Assembly: GCF_002338065.1 (NCBI RefSeq) | Contig: NZ_DDHJ01000016.1 | Coordinates: 1-64,000, forward strand | Length of the DNA: 64,000 nucleotides | From: Pseudomonas sp. UBA1879 | Lineage (GTDB): Bacteria; Pseudomonadota; Gammaproteobacteria; Pseudomonadales; Pseudomonadaceae | Direction of reading: 5' to 3' | Part shown: positions 8,336 through 17,652 of the stretch, piece by piece | Layout: every line of letters starts with the position of its first letter | How positions within the stretch are numbered: the first letter of the stretch is position 1 | Notes under the pieces: model-generated | Told to the model about the DNA's origin: nothing | Seen by the model: only the letters and a program-made list of their open reading frames with translations | Databases searched by the model: none | Translations under genes and position numbers: made by a program

Positions 8336-9402
8336 AGCGCCTGTCCGGAGTCGTATTGATGGGCCTGCTGCTCGGCGCGTGCAGCAAGGAAGAGCCAGCA
8401 CCGGAGCCCGTGCGGCCCGTGCTGTTCGTGGAAGTGAAACCCCAGGCTGAAGAAAACCTCGGCCGATTCGCCGGCAACATCGCCGCGCGGTATGAAAGCA
8501 CCCTCGGGTTTCGCGTCTCGGGTCGTATTGCCCAGCGCAATGTCGATGTAGGCGCCGAAGTGAAGAAGGGCGATCTGCTCGCCGTACTCGACCCGACCGA
8601 CCAACAGAATCAGGTGCGATCGACTCAGGGCGATCTGGCCCGTGTCGAGGCGCAATTGATCAACGCTCAAGCCAACGCGCGGCGCCAGCAGGAGCTGTTC
8701 GACCGGGGCGTTGGCGCGCAGGCGGCGCTGGACGTCGCAGTGACTGACCTCAAGACCTCGCAGTCTTCCTTCGATCAGGCCAAAGCCGCGCTGCAACAGG
8801 CTAAAGATCAGTTGAGCTACAGCGAATTGCGCACCGATCACGACGCCGTGGTGACTGAGTGGAAGGTCGAGGCCGGGCAAGTGGTCAGCGCGGGCGAACA
8901 GGTCGTGACGCTGGCACGCCCGGACATCAAGGAAGCGGTGATCGATCTGCCGGGGCAATTGGCCGATCAGTTGCCCAAGGACGTGCTGTTCAAGGTCGCC
9001 AGTCAGTTGGAGCCCGAAATCAACACCTCCGCGACCATCCGCGAGCTGGAGCCCCAAGCCGAAAGCACCACCCGCACCCGTCGCGCACGCCTGACTCTGG
9101 CCGACACGCCGCCTTCCTTCCGCCTCGGCACCGCCATCAGCGTGACGCTTAGTTCGGCCATCGAACCGCGCATCGAGTTACCGCTGAACGCCTTGCAGGA
9201 AGTCGATGGCAAAACGCAGATCTGGATCATCGACACCCAGAACCAGACGGTCTCGCCACGCGCTGTTCATGTGATCAGTCGCGACGATGACAGGATGGTG
9301 CTGGCAGGCGGCGTGAAAGGTGGGGAGCTGGTGGTGACCGCTGGCGTTAACAGCCTCAAACCGGGGCAAAAAGTCAAAGTCGATAAGGACAGCCCACGAT
9401 GA
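8332..9402 (+). CDS. triB: RND efflux membrane fusion lipoprotein, second of two (TriB-like)
   Basis: 356 aa adaptor, a distant paralogue of its upstream neighbour. Lipobox LLGAC with lipid Cys17, then the same lipoyl hairpin (STLGFRVSGRIAQRNVDVG) and coiled coil at about residues 95-165. Overlaps both neighbours by 4 bp (ATGA), so translation of the three genes is coupled. In TriABC both adaptors are needed, and this gene's length matches TriB. Confidence 0.8.
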   Translation: MKRLSGVVLMGLLLGACSKEEPAPEPVRPVLFVEVKPQAEENLGRFAGNIAARYESTLGFRVSGRIAQRNVDVGAEVKKGDLLAVLDPTDQQNQVRSTQGDLARVEAQLINAQANARRQQELFDRGVGAQAALDVAVTDLKTSQSSFDQAKAALQQAKDQLSYSELRTDHDAVVTEWKVEAGQVVSAGEQVVTLARPDIKEAVIDLPGQLADQLPKDVLFKVASQLEPEINTSATIRELEPQAESTTRTRRARLTLADTPPSFRLGTAISVTLSSAIEPRIELPLNALQEVDGKTQIWIIDTQNQTVSPRAVHVISRDDDRMVLAGGVKGGELVVTAGVNSLKPGQKVKVDKDSPR

Positions 9403-12400
9403 AAGGGAAGTTCAACCTCTCCGATTGGGCGCTCAAGCATCAGTCTTTTGTCTGGTACCTGATGTTCGTCGGCCTGCTGATGGGCGTGTTCTCATACATG
9501 AACCTGGGCCGCGAGGAAGACCCCTCGTTCACCATCAAAACCATGGTCATCCAGACCCGGTGGCCGGGCGCGACCGTGGACGAAACGCTGGAACAGGTCA
9601 CCGACCGCATCGAGAAAAAGCTCGAAGAGCTCGATTCTCTCGATTACGTGAAGAGCTACACCCGACCTGGCGAGTCCACGGTGTTCGTGTACCTGCGTGA
9701 CACCACTAGCGCGGCGGCGATTCCGGAAATCTGGTACCAGGTTCGCAAGAAAATCGACGACATCCGCGGGACGTTCCCCCAAGGCCTGCAAGGTCCGGCC
9801 TTCAACGATGAATTCGGCGACGTCTACGGCTCGATCTATGCCTTTACCGCCGATGGCCTGACCATGCGGCAGCTGCGCGATTACGTGGAACAGGTTCGCG
9901 TGCAGATTCGCGATGTGCCGGGATTAGGCAAGGTCGAGATGATCGGCCAGCAGGACGAAGTGCTGTACCTGAACTTCTCTACGCGCAAACTCGCAGCGCT
10001 GGGGTTGGACCAGCGTCAGGTCGTGCAAAGCCTGCAATCGCAGAACACGGTCACTCCGGCGGGCGTCATCGAGGCCGGCCCCGAGCGCATTTCGGTGCGC
10101 ACGTCGGGCCAGTTCGCTTCAGAAAAAGACCTGGAAAAGGTCAACCTGCGCCTCAACGATCGCTTCTATCGCCTGACCGATATCGCTGAAATCAGCCGTG
10201 GCTACGTCGATCCGCCCAAACCGCTGTTTCGTTACAACGGCAAGCCCGCCATCGGCCTCGCCATCGCGATGAAGAAGGGCGGCAACGTTCAGGAATTTGG
10301 TAAAGACCTGCACGCGCGCATGGAAGCTGCGACCGCCGACCTGCCCATCGGCGTGGGCGTCAACAACGTTTCGGATCAGGCGCAGGTGGTCGAGAAGGCT
10401 GTTGGCGGCTTCACCAGCGCGCTGTTCGAAGCGGTGGTGATCGTGCTGATCGTCAGCTTCATCAGCCTCGGCATGCGCGCCGGGTTGGTGGTGGCGTGTT
10501 CGATCCCGCTGGTGTTGGCGATGGTCTTCGTGTTCATGGAGTACAGCGGCATCACCATGCAGCGGATCTCGCTGGGTGCGCTGATCATCGCCCTCGGCCT
10601 GCTGGTGGACGACGCGATGATCACGGTCGAGATGATGGTCTCGCGGCTGGAAATGGGCGACTCCAAGGAGCAGGCCGCGACCTACGCCTACACCTCTACC
10701 GCCTTTCCGATGCTCACCGGCACCTTGGTGACCGTCGCCGGTTTCGTGCCCATCGGCCTCAACGCCAGTTCGGCGGGAGAGTACACCTTCACGCTGTTCG
10801 CGGTGATTGCCGTGGCGATGTTGGTGTCGTGGGTCGTCGCGGTGCTGTTCGCGCCGGTCATCGGCGTGCACATCCTCAGCGAGAACGTGAAAAAGAAGGA
10901 CGAACACCACAAGCCTGGTCGCATCGCCCGGGCATTCAATAGCTCGATGTTCTGGGCCATGCGGCATCGCTGGCTGACGATCATCGTCACGGTCCTGCTG
11001 TTCGCGACGTCGGTGTTTTGCATGCGCTTCGTGCAGAACCAGTTCTTCCCGTCGTCGGACCGACCGGAAATCCTCGTCGACCTCAATCTGCCGCAAAACG
11101 CGTCGATCAACGAGACGCGCAAGGCTGTGGACAGGCTCGAAGCCAGCCTCAAGGACGACCCGGACATCGTGCGCTGGAGCACCTACATCGGGCAGGGCGC
11201 GGTGCGTTTCTACCTGCCGCTGGACCAGCAACTGGAAAACCCCTATTACGCGCAGCTGGTGATCGTCAGCAAAGGCCTCGAAGAGCGGGCCGGGTTGATG
11301 GATCGATTGAAAAAGCGGCTGCGGGACGAGTTCGTCGGCATCGGCACTTACGTGCAGCCCCTGGAAATGGGCCCGCCGGTGGGGCGTCCGATTCAATACC
11401 GTGTCAGCGGCGACAACATCGACAAAGTGCGTCAGCACGCCATCGACCTTGCCACCCTGCTCGACAAAAACCAGCACATCGGCGAGATGATCTACGACTG
11501 GAACGAGCCCGGCAAAGTCCTGCGTATCGACATCAATCAGGACAAGGCACGGCAGCTGGGGCTGTCGTCCGAGGACGTCGCTCAGTTGATGAACAGCATC
11601 GTCACAGGTTCCGCCGTGACCCAGGTGCGCGACGACATCTACCTCATCAACGTGGTCGGGCGCGCCGTAGATGTGGAACGCGACTCGCCGGAGACCCTGC
11701 AGAACCTGCAGATCGTCACGCCGCAGGGCACATCGATTCCGCTGCTGGCTTTCGCCAACGTGCGTTATGAGCTGGAGCAGCCGCTGGTCTGGCGTCGTGA
11801 CCGCAAACCGACTATCACTCTGAAAGCCGCCGTGCGCGATGAAATGCAGCCGACCGATCTGGTAAAAGAGCTGAAGCCTGAAATCGACAAGTTCGCCTCG
11901 GCCCTGCCGCCGGGTTACAAGATCGCCACGGGCGGTACGGTGGAGGAGAGTGGCAAGGCGCAGGGGCCGATTGCCAAGGTCGTGCCACTGATGATCTTCC
12001 TTATGGCCACCTTCCTGATGATCCAGCTGCACAGTGTGCAGAAGATGTTCCTCGTGGCGAGTGTCGCCCCGTTGGGGCTGATCGGCGTGGTGCTGGCGCT
12101 GGTGCCTACCGGCACGCCCATGGGCTTCGTGGCGATCCTCGGGATTCTCGCGCTGATCGGCATCATCATCCGCAACTCGGTGATTCTGGTGACGCAGATT
12201 CATGAGTACGAAGTGGCCGGCTACCTGCCATGGGACGCCGTGGCGGAAGCCACCGAGCATCGGCGTCGGCCGATTCTGCTCACGGCAGCCGCAGCGAGTC
12301 TGGGCATGATCCCCATCGCCCGTGAAGTGTTCTGGGGGCCGATGGCGTACGCGATGATCGGCGGGATCATCATCGCCACCCTGCTGACACTGCTGTTCCT

Positions 12401-12545
12401 GCCTGCGCTGTACGTGGCCTGGTACAAGATCAAAGAGCCGACGCAAGAGCAACGCGAGAAGTCCGAGCAGGAAAAAAAGCGCAAGGCTGAGGAGCAGGCT
12501 TCGGACGAAGAAAACGAAGGAGGTGAGCCCGCTCCTACACGCTGA
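9399..12545 (+). CDS. triC: RND multidrug efflux pump (TriC-like)
   Basis: 1048 aa inner-membrane proton antiporter with the usual 12 membrane segments and two large periplasmic loops. The proton-relay pair Asp404-Asp405 is in GLLVDDAMITVE (fourth membrane helix). The N-terminus (REEDPSFTIKTMVI, PGATVDETLEQVTD) is the pattern of the non-AcrB RND branch that includes TriC. The C-terminus has a charged tail rich in Lys and Glu after residue 1010. The final codons (GEPAPTR) overlap a REP-like inverted repeat (12534-12542 with 12587-12595), so the last few residues may be a late addition. Confidence 0.88.
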   Translation: MKGKFNLSDWALKHQSFVWYLMFVGLLMGVFSYMNLGREEDPSFTIKTMVIQTRWPGATVDETLEQVTDRIEKKLEELDSLDYVKSYTRPGESTVFVYLRDTTSAAAIPEIWYQVRKKIDDIRGTFPQGLQGPAFNDEFGDVYGSIYAFTADGLTMRQLRDYVEQVRVQIRDVPGLGKVEMIGQQDEVLYLNFSTRKLAALGLDQRQVVQSLQSQNTVTPAGVIEAGPERISVRTSGQFASEKDLEKVNLRLNDRFYRLTDIAEISRGYVDPPKPLFRYNGKPAIGLAIAMKKGGNVQEFGKDLHARMEAATADLPIGVGVNNVSDQAQVVEKAVGGFTSALFEAVVIVLIVSFISLGMRAGLVVACSIPLVLAMVFVFMEYSGITMQRISLGALIIALGLLVDDAMITVEMMVSRLEMGDSKEQAATYAYTSTAFPMLTGTLVTVAGFVPIGLNASSAGEYTFTLFAVIAVAMLVSWVVAVLFAPVIGVHILSENVKKKDEHHKPGRIARAFNSSMFWAMRHRWLTIIVTVLLFATSVFCMRFVQNQFFPSSDRPEILVDLNLPQNASINETRKAVDRLEASLKDDPDIVRWSTYIGQGAVRFYLPLDQQLENPYYAQLVIVSKGLEERAGLMDRLKKRLRDEFVGIGTYVQPLEMGPPVGRPIQYRVSGDNIDKVRQHAIDLATLLDKNQHIGEMIYDWNEPGKVLRIDINQDKARQLGLSSEDVAQLMNSIVTGSAVTQVRDDIYLINVVGRAVDVERDSPETLQNLQIVTPQGTSIPLLAFANVRYELEQPLVWRRDRKPTITLKAAVRDEMQPTDLVKELKPEIDKFASALPPGYKIATGGTVEESGKAQGPIAKVVPLMIFLMATFLMIQLHSVQKMFLVASVAPLGLIGVVLALVPTGTPMGFVAILGILALIGIIIRNSVILVTQIHEYEVAGYLPWDAVAEATEHRRRPILLTAAAASLGMIPIAREVFWGPMAYAMIGGIIIATLLTLLFLPALYVAWYKIKEPTQEQREKSEQEKKRKAEEQASDEENEGGEPAPTR

Positions 12546-12694
12546 CGTCCAACGGCCTGCACGGTTTTAGGAAATGTTTGAACGACGCGTGTAGGCGTAT
12601 CAAGCGTCGGACGCGTGAACGCTTCTGCCAAGGGCGTAGGGACTGCCGGGGTGACCCTCCTGCGCCTGCAGCAGAAGTAAAACCGGGCTTCGCC

Positions 12695-13321
12695 TCAAAC
12701 CCTGCGCCAGACACTCGCCAACCATGGCTGCTGTTCCCTTGGCAGCCCCTCCGGCCGGTAGTAATGCTCGACCTCGACAAACCCGGCTTCGATCAGCAGC
12801 GCGGTCCAGGATTCCAGATCATGAAACGAGCCATACCGCTCGCCCTTCCAGCCTTCCTGGTTGTTGCCGCGAGGATTGGAGCTGAACAGCACGCCGCCCG
12901 GTTTCAACGCATCGCGCAACTCGCCCAAGACACGCGGCAATTCCTGACGGGGAACATGGAAGAGAGAGGCGTTGGCGAAAATGCCGTCGAAGCGCTCGGC
13001 GGGCAGGTCCAGTGCCAGAAAATTCTGGTGGAAGACCTCACAGCCACTGTCGGCACGGGCCATCTCGGCAAAACGCTCCGAGCCATCCAGCCCCGTCGCT
13101 ACGTGACCCAAGGCCGTAAACGCACGCAGATCCCGCCCCGGCCCGCAGCCGAAGTCGAGAATCTGGAACGGTGCCGAGCCCTGAATATTGCGCAACAGCG
13201 CATCGATGTTCTGAGTGACATCGTGATCCCGCGTGCCCTCACGAAAGCCCTCGGCCACATCGTTGTAATTGCCCAGCGTCGTGGCGGTGATCTGAGCGAG
13301 GTCGTTTGGATCGAGTTTCAT
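12695..13321 (-). CDS. Class I SAM-dependent methyltransferase
   Basis: 208 aa. SAM-binding motif I ILDFGCGPGRDL at about residues 54-65, acidic motif II near DGSERF, and later NASLFHVP and GGVLFSSNPRG typical of Methyltransf_11/25. ATG 13321 gives the conserved start MKLDPNDLAQ; a longer frame upstream adds a basic, REP-derived stretch and is unlikely. Stands alone between the efflux operon and the REP pair. Small-molecule substrate expected, not identifiable. Confidence 0.85.
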   Translation of the reverse strand: MKLDPNDLAQITATTLGNYNDVAEGFREGTRDHDVTQNIDALLRNIQGSAPFQILDFGCGPGRDLRAFTALGHVATGLDGSERFAEMARADSGCEVFHQNFLALDLPAERFDGIFANASLFHVPRQELPRVLGELRDALKPGGVLFSSNPRGNNQEGWKGERYGSFHDLESWTALLIEAGFVEVEHYYRPEGLPREQQPWLASVWRRV

Positions 13322-13384
13322 GAGGGCAAATTCTGAGCGGAGAAGCGGCCAATATACTCGTGCTCGCCGTAATCGACGCAAATC

Positions 13385-13474
13385 TGTAGGAGTGAGCTTG
13401 CTCGCGATTAGGGTGTATCAATTGCAAACAATGTCTCTGTACCTCCGCGATCGCGAGCAAGCTCACTCCTACAG
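13385..13474. repeat. REP pair, family C (TGTAGGAGTGAGCTTGCTCGC)
   Basis: Inverted arms TGTAGGAGTGAGCTTGCTCG and CGAGCAAGCTCACTCCTACA. This is the family that flanks the RAYT gene at 50.6 kb. It sits upstream of the methyltransferase gene and downstream of metI. Confidence 0.95.
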
Positions 13475-13559
13475 GGGCGTGCCAGGACAGTGGCTTCATC
13501 GATACCGCTAGCTCGACAAGCCGTTCTGCTTCAGGTGAGAACTCGCAACCCTGATCACA

Positions 13560-14204
13560 TCACCGCTTATTCAACCGCAACGCCAACCGATCCCCGCTCA
13601 GCTGTATCACCGCCACCAATGCGACCAGCAGCACGATCACGGTCAGCATCACTTGGGTATCAAAACGTTGATAGCCATAGCGATAGGCGATGTCGCCCAG
13701 GCCGCCTGCGCCAATCGCGCCGGCCATGGCGGAGGAGTTGATCATTGTGACGAGGGTGATGGTGAAGCCGCCGACGATCCCCGGCAGGGATTCAGGCAGC
13801 AGGACGTGCCAGACGATGTGCCAGCGGCGACAGCCCATGGCTTGGGCGGCTTCGATCAGGCCGTGGTCGACTTCTCGCAGGCTGACTTCAGCGATACGGG
13901 CGAAGAACGGCGTCGAGGCGATGGTCAGTGGCACGACCGCCGCCCAGACGCCATAGGTCGTGCCGACAATCAGCCGTGTGAAGGGGATCAGCGCGACCAT
14001 CAGAATCAAGAATGGCACCGAACGAAAGATGTTCACGAAGGCGCCCAATACCCGATTCACGTTCGGCGCTTCGAAAATGCCGCCTTTGCCGCTCGTGACC
14101 AGAATCACCGCCAGCGGAACGCCCAAAAGCAATGCAATCAGCGACGACACGCCGACCATCAGAAACGTGTCGAGCGTGCCTTGCCACAACCGTTCAAACC
14201 ACAT
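13560..14204 (-). CDS. metI: MetI-type ABC permease
   Basis: 214 aa inner-membrane permease of the methionine-uptake transporter family, with five hydrophobic segments. The EAA loop that contacts MetN is EAAQAMGCRRWHIVWHVLLP. ATG 14204 overlaps the metN stop by 11 bp, which fixes the start and indicates translational coupling. Context (flavin monooxygenase and SfnB-like enzymes upstream in the same direction) suggests that the cargo may be an organosulfur compound other than methionine. Confidence 0.88.
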   Translation of the reverse strand: MWFERLWQGTLDTFLMVGVSSLIALLLGVPLAVILVTSGKGGIFEAPNVNRVLGAFVNIFRSVPFLILMVALIPFTRLIVGTTYGVWAAVVPLTIASTPFFARIAEVSLREVDHGLIEAAQAMGCRRWHIVWHVLLPESLPGIVGGFTITLVTMINSSAMAGAIGAGGLGDIAYRYGYQRFDTQVMLTVIVLLVALVAVIQLSGDRLALRLNKR

Positions 14205-15321
14205 AACCCAATACCTTTGCGTGTTGCGCCAGCTTGCGAGCGCGGATGAGCAATTCGTCAACCGACAGCGGGGAGTGGCCGACAGCCAGAATCAAATGTC
14301 CCAGCGCCCGGCCCTGGATACGTTCGATGCCCCCGTGCAGCAGGCTCACGCGGCCGCCAAAAGCACTGAACAACGCTGAGAGATCTGGCGCGCTGCCGTC
14401 GGCTCCGGTGAACTGCACGTCCAGCACGATGCTGGCGTTCTTTTCTGTCGGCTCTGGCTGCAAGCGGGCTTGCAGGTCGTCGGGCAGCGCGTGTTGCAGT
14501 GGTGCCAGCAGGGTCTTGCTTACCTCGTGTTGCGGATCACCAAACACTTGCCACACTGGGCCTTGCTCGACGATTCGGCCTTTTTCCAGCACCACCACGC
14601 GGTCGCAGATCTCGCGAATCACCGCCATTTCGTGGGTGATGAGGATGATCGTCAGGCCCAGACGCTGATTGATCTCGCGCAGCAGACCGAGGATCGATTG
14701 CGTGGTCTCGGGATCGAGCGCCGACGTGGCTTCATCGCACAGCAGGATTTCCGGATCGTGCACCAGCGCGCGGGCGATACCGACGCGCTGTTTCTGGCCG
14801 CCGGACAGTTGCGCGGGATAAGCGTTGTGTTTGTCTTGCAGGCCCACCAATTCCAGCAGTGCCGCCACCTTGCGCTGACGCTGTTCGTTGGGAATGCCAG
14901 CCACCTTGAGCGGCAGCTCGACGTTTTTCCAGACGGTCTTGGCTGACATGAGATTGAAGTGCTGAAAGATCATGCCGATCCGGCGGCGCAGTTCCACGAG
15001 CTTGTCTTCGTTGAACGCCGCGATGTCGATTTGATCGATCAGCACCCGGCCAGTGCTGGGTTGTTCCAGCCGATTGATGGTGCGGATCAGCGACGACTTG
15101 CCCGCGCCGCTGCGTCCGATGATGCCGAACACCTCGCCGCGCTGAATATCCAGATCGATGCCCTGCAGGGCGGCCACTGGCCCTTGCTGCCCTTGGTACA
15201 CCTTGCCCAACTGGCTGAAGCGCACGTGGGCGTTGGCTTTTTCCGGGTGCAGGTGCGCCTGTGCGGCGGAATGCGGCGTGGGCGCTTCCAGTGGCAGGGA
15301 GCGTTGCACAGTGGCGGTCAT
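14194..15321 (-). CDS. metN: MetN-type ABC ATPase with C-terminal NIL domain
   Basis: 375 aa. Walker A GRSGAGKS at residues 69-76, signature LSGGQKQRVGIARAL, Walker B ILLCDEATSALD, and a C-terminal region of about 75 residues matching the NIL/ACT-like regulatory domain that binds substrate and causes trans-inhibition in MetN. An N-terminal extension of about 30 residues is unusual. Ends 2 bp from metQ and overlaps metI. Confidence 0.9.
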   Translation of the reverse strand: MTATVQRSLPLEAPTPHSAAQAHLHPEKANAHVRFSQLGKVYQGQQGPVAALQGIDLDIQRGEVFGIIGRSGAGKSSLIRTINRLEQPSTGRVLIDQIDIAAFNEDKLVELRRRIGMIFQHFNLMSAKTVWKNVELPLKVAGIPNEQRQRKVAALLELVGLQDKHNAYPAQLSGGQKQRVGIARALVHDPEILLCDEATSALDPETTQSILGLLREINQRLGLTIILITHEMAVIREICDRVVVLEKGRIVEQGPVWQVFGDPQHEVSKTLLAPLQHALPDDLQARLQPEPTEKNASIVLDVQFTGADGSAPDLSALFSAFGGRVSLLHGGIERIQGRALGHLILAVGHSPLSVDELLIRARKLAQHAKVLGYVV

Positions 15322-15323
15322 GG

Positions 15324-16118
15324 TCAGTTCTTCCAGCCAGGCTGATACAGCGTCCCGTTCACCTTATCCAGCGAGGCGCGTACCACAGGGGAGTGCTGAT
15401 AAATATCGATGAATTTGGCGAGGCGAGGATCGTCCTTGTGATCCGGCTTGATCACGAATTGAATCACGTATTCGGGGTGATCGAGGCCGTCGAACAGGAT
15501 TGCCGAGGTGGCATCGAAGCTCTTCGCCGAGCGGATGTAGGCGGGGTAGCCCTGTACCAGGTCCGCGTCGTCATAGGCGCGCACCAATTGCACGGCTTCA
15601 ACTTGAATCAGTTTGATCTTCTTCGGGTTGCTGGTGATGTCGTCTTCGGTGGCCTTGTAGCCCACGCCCGGCTTGAGGGTCAGTAGACCGGCCTTGGCCA
15701 GCAGTTGCAGGCCGCGTCCGCTGTTAATCGGGTCGTTGGCGATGGCCACAGTGGCGCCGGTCGGCAGCTCATCGAAGCTTTTGTATTTCTTCGAGTACAG
15801 GCCGACGTTGTTGATGATTCCCGGCGCATAAGGCACCAGATCGAAACCCGACGCCGCCTTGGCGTTTTCCAGGAACGGGATGTGCTGGAAATAATTCACG
15901 TCGATGTCGCCCGCATTGAGGCTGACGTTCGGTGCGATCCAGTCGGTAAATTCAACCAGTTCGACTTTCAGCCCTTGCTTCTCGGCCTCAGCCACCGCAG
16001 TTTCCAGCGGGATGGCGAATGCGGCGGTGGTGCCGACTTTCAGCGGCTGGTCGGCGGCCTGGGTGATGCCGGTGAACAGGCCGAGGGAAAGGGCCAGGGT
16101 GAGGAGTGTTTTGCTCAT
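15324..16118 (-). CDS. metQ: MetQ-type periplasmic substrate-binding protein (NlpA family)
   Basis: 264 aa. Signal peptide of about 21 residues ending TQA with no lipobox Cys, so it should be soluble rather than a lipoprotein like E. coli MetQ. Family motifs include GTTAAFAIPLETAV, GDIDVNYFQHIPFLE and ATVAIANDPINSGRGL. Starts the metQNI cluster; a REP pair separates it from the monooxygenase upstream. Binds methionine in characterised members. Pseudomonas often has several paralogues, and this one sits with sulfur-acquisition oxidoreductases. Confidence 0.9.
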   Translation of the reverse strand: MSKTLLTLALSLGLFTGITQAADQPLKVGTTAAFAIPLETAVAEAEKQGLKVELVEFTDWIAPNVSLNAGDIDVNYFQHIPFLENAKAASGFDLVPYAPGIINNVGLYSKKYKSFDELPTGATVAIANDPINSGRGLQLLAKAGLLTLKPGVGYKATEDDITSNPKKIKLIQVEAVQLVRAYDDADLVQGYPAYIRSAKSFDATSAILFDGLDHPEYVIQFVIKPDHKDDPRLAKFIDIYQHSPVVRASLDKVNGTLYQPGWKN

Positions 16119-16174
16119 GGTGTGGTGTCCGGTTCGGTCGTCTGGTTATTAATGTTGGGTTTCTGCGTGTACGC

Positions 16175-16266
16175 CTTCGCGAGCACGCTCACTCCTACGG
16201 GGCCGCGGGAAGCCACAGGTTTGTGAACGGCACAATCCCCAGTAGGAGTGAGCTTGCTCGCGATAG
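16175..16266. repeat. REP pair, family C, reversed arm order
   Basis: Arms CGCGAGCACGCTCACTCCTA and AGTAGGAGTGAGCTTGCTCG, facing outward compared with the pair at 13385. Located in the 169-bp gap between the monooxygenase gene and metQ. Confidence 0.9.
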
Positions 16267-16287
16267 CGGCCGCTCAACTGGCGTAAA

Positions 16288-17652
16288 TCATGGGTTTGAA
16301 ATTCGGTAGCTGGCCCCCGCATGCCTTTCGGGCAAGCGCGCATCACCCTCGACGAACAGCTTCTCGCGCAGTGTCCCGTGCTCGTAGGCGGTCTTGTACG
16401 AACCGCGCCGTTGCAGCTCGGGAATCACCAGGTCGATAAAGTCCTCATAGCTTTCCGGGGTGACGATACGGGTCAGGTTGAAGCCATCGAGGCCGGTTTC
16501 GGCGATCCAGGATTCCAGCGCGTCCGCCACCTGCTCGGGCGAACCGATGACGTTGATGTAGCGACCGCCCAGCGCGTGCTGATCCAGCAGTTTCTGCCGG
16601 GTCCAGTCGTTGTTCTTGAGGATCTTGGTCGCCGATTGAATGGCGTTGCTCTTCACGTGCTGGATCGGCTCGTCCAGTTCGTAATCGGCGAAATCAATCC
16701 CGGTCGATGCCGAAAAATGCGCAAGCCCCGCTTCAGCGCTGGCGTACTGCAGATACTCGGCATGCTTGGCGCGGGCAGCGTCTTCGGTCTCACCGACAAT
16801 CACGTTCAGCCCCATGAATATCTTGATGTCGTCCGGGTTGCGACCGGCGGCCACGGCGCTGGCGCGCACCTTGTCCACTTGCTCGCGAGTCGCCGGTTTG
16901 TTCTGCCCGCTGATGAACACGCACTCGGCATTGCTGCCCGCAAACTGCAGGCCGCGATCCGAGCTGCCTGCCTGAAACAGCACCGGCGTACGTTGTGGCG
17001 AGGGCTCGCAGAGGTGATAACCCTCGACCTGATAAAACTCGCCGTGATGCCGCACGTAGTGGACTTTTTCTGGCTGCGCGTAGATCCGCGCTTCACGGTC
17101 TTCGATGACCGCGTCGTCTTCCCAACTGCCTTCCCAGAGCTTGTACAGCACCTCCAGGTACTCGTCGGCCTGATCGTAGCGCCGGTCGTGTTCGATCTGC
17201 TCGTTCAGGCCCATGGCCTTGGCGGCGCTGTCCAGATAGCCCGTGACGATGTTCCAGCCCACACGGCCTCGGGTCAGGTGATCCAGCGTCGACATACGCC
17301 GGGCGAACAGATACGGCGCTTCGTACGTCAGGTTGGCGGTCAGACCGAATCCGAGATTTTTGGTGACAGCGGCCATGGCCGACACCAGCAACAACGGGTC
17401 GTTGACAGGGAGTTGGATCGACTCCTTCAACGGCACGGCGATCGACTTCTGATACACATCGTAAACGCCCACGATGTCGGCGATGAACAGCCCGTCGAAC
17501 AGCCCGCGCTCCAGCAGCTGCGCCAGATTGGTCCAGTATTCGATCGTCTTGTATTGGGTGGACGTGTCTCGGGGGTGCGTCCAGAAACCATGATTGATGT
17601 GCCCGATGCAGTTCATGTTGAACGCGTTGAGCAGAATCTTTTTCTTGCTCAT
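16288..17652 (-). CDS. LLM-class flavin-dependent monooxygenase (NtaA/SnaA/DszA family)
   Basis: 454 aa soluble enzyme of the bacterial-luciferase superfamily. It should use FMNH2 from a separate reductase plus O2 to oxidise a heteroatom compound. The start MSKKKILLNAFNMNCIGH and the blocks HPRDTSTQYKTIEYW and RVGWNIVTGYLDSAAKAMG are typical of the NtaA/DszA subgroup, whose members include dibenzothiophene sulfone and EDTA/NTA monooxygenases. Overlaps the upstream SfnB-like gene by 1 bp (stop and start share bases), so the two are coupled. No flavin reductase gene is adjacent. Likely role: desulfurisation of an imported organosulfur compound. Confidence 0.87.
   Translation of the reverse strand: MSKKKILLNAFNMNCIGHINHGFWTHPRDTSTQYKTIEYWTNLAQLLERGLFDGLFIADIVGVYDVYQKSIAVPLKESIQLPVNDPLLLVSAMAAVTKNLGFGLTANLTYEAPYLFARRMSTLDHLTRGRVGWNIVTGYLDSAAKAMGLNEQIEHDRRYDQADEYLEVLYKLWEGSWEDDAVIEDREARIYAQPEKVHYVRHHGEFYQVEGYHLCEPSPQRTPVLFQAGSSDRGLQFAGSNAECVFISGQNKPATREQVDKVRASAVAAGRNPDDIKIFMGLNVIVGETEDAARAKHAEYLQYASAEAGLAHFSASTGIDFADYELDEPIQHVKSNAIQSATKILKNNDWTRQKLLDQHALGGRYINVIGSPEQVADALESWIAETGLDGFNLTRIVTPESYEDFIDLVIPELQRRGSYKTAYEHGTLREKLFVEGDARLPERHAGASYRISNP

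Noticed and set aside
10119..12452. 777-codon minus-strand open frame opposite the RND pump gene
   Set aside because: Same cause; the plus strand carries a full-length RND transporter and the antisense sequence is low-complexity His/Arg/Asp.
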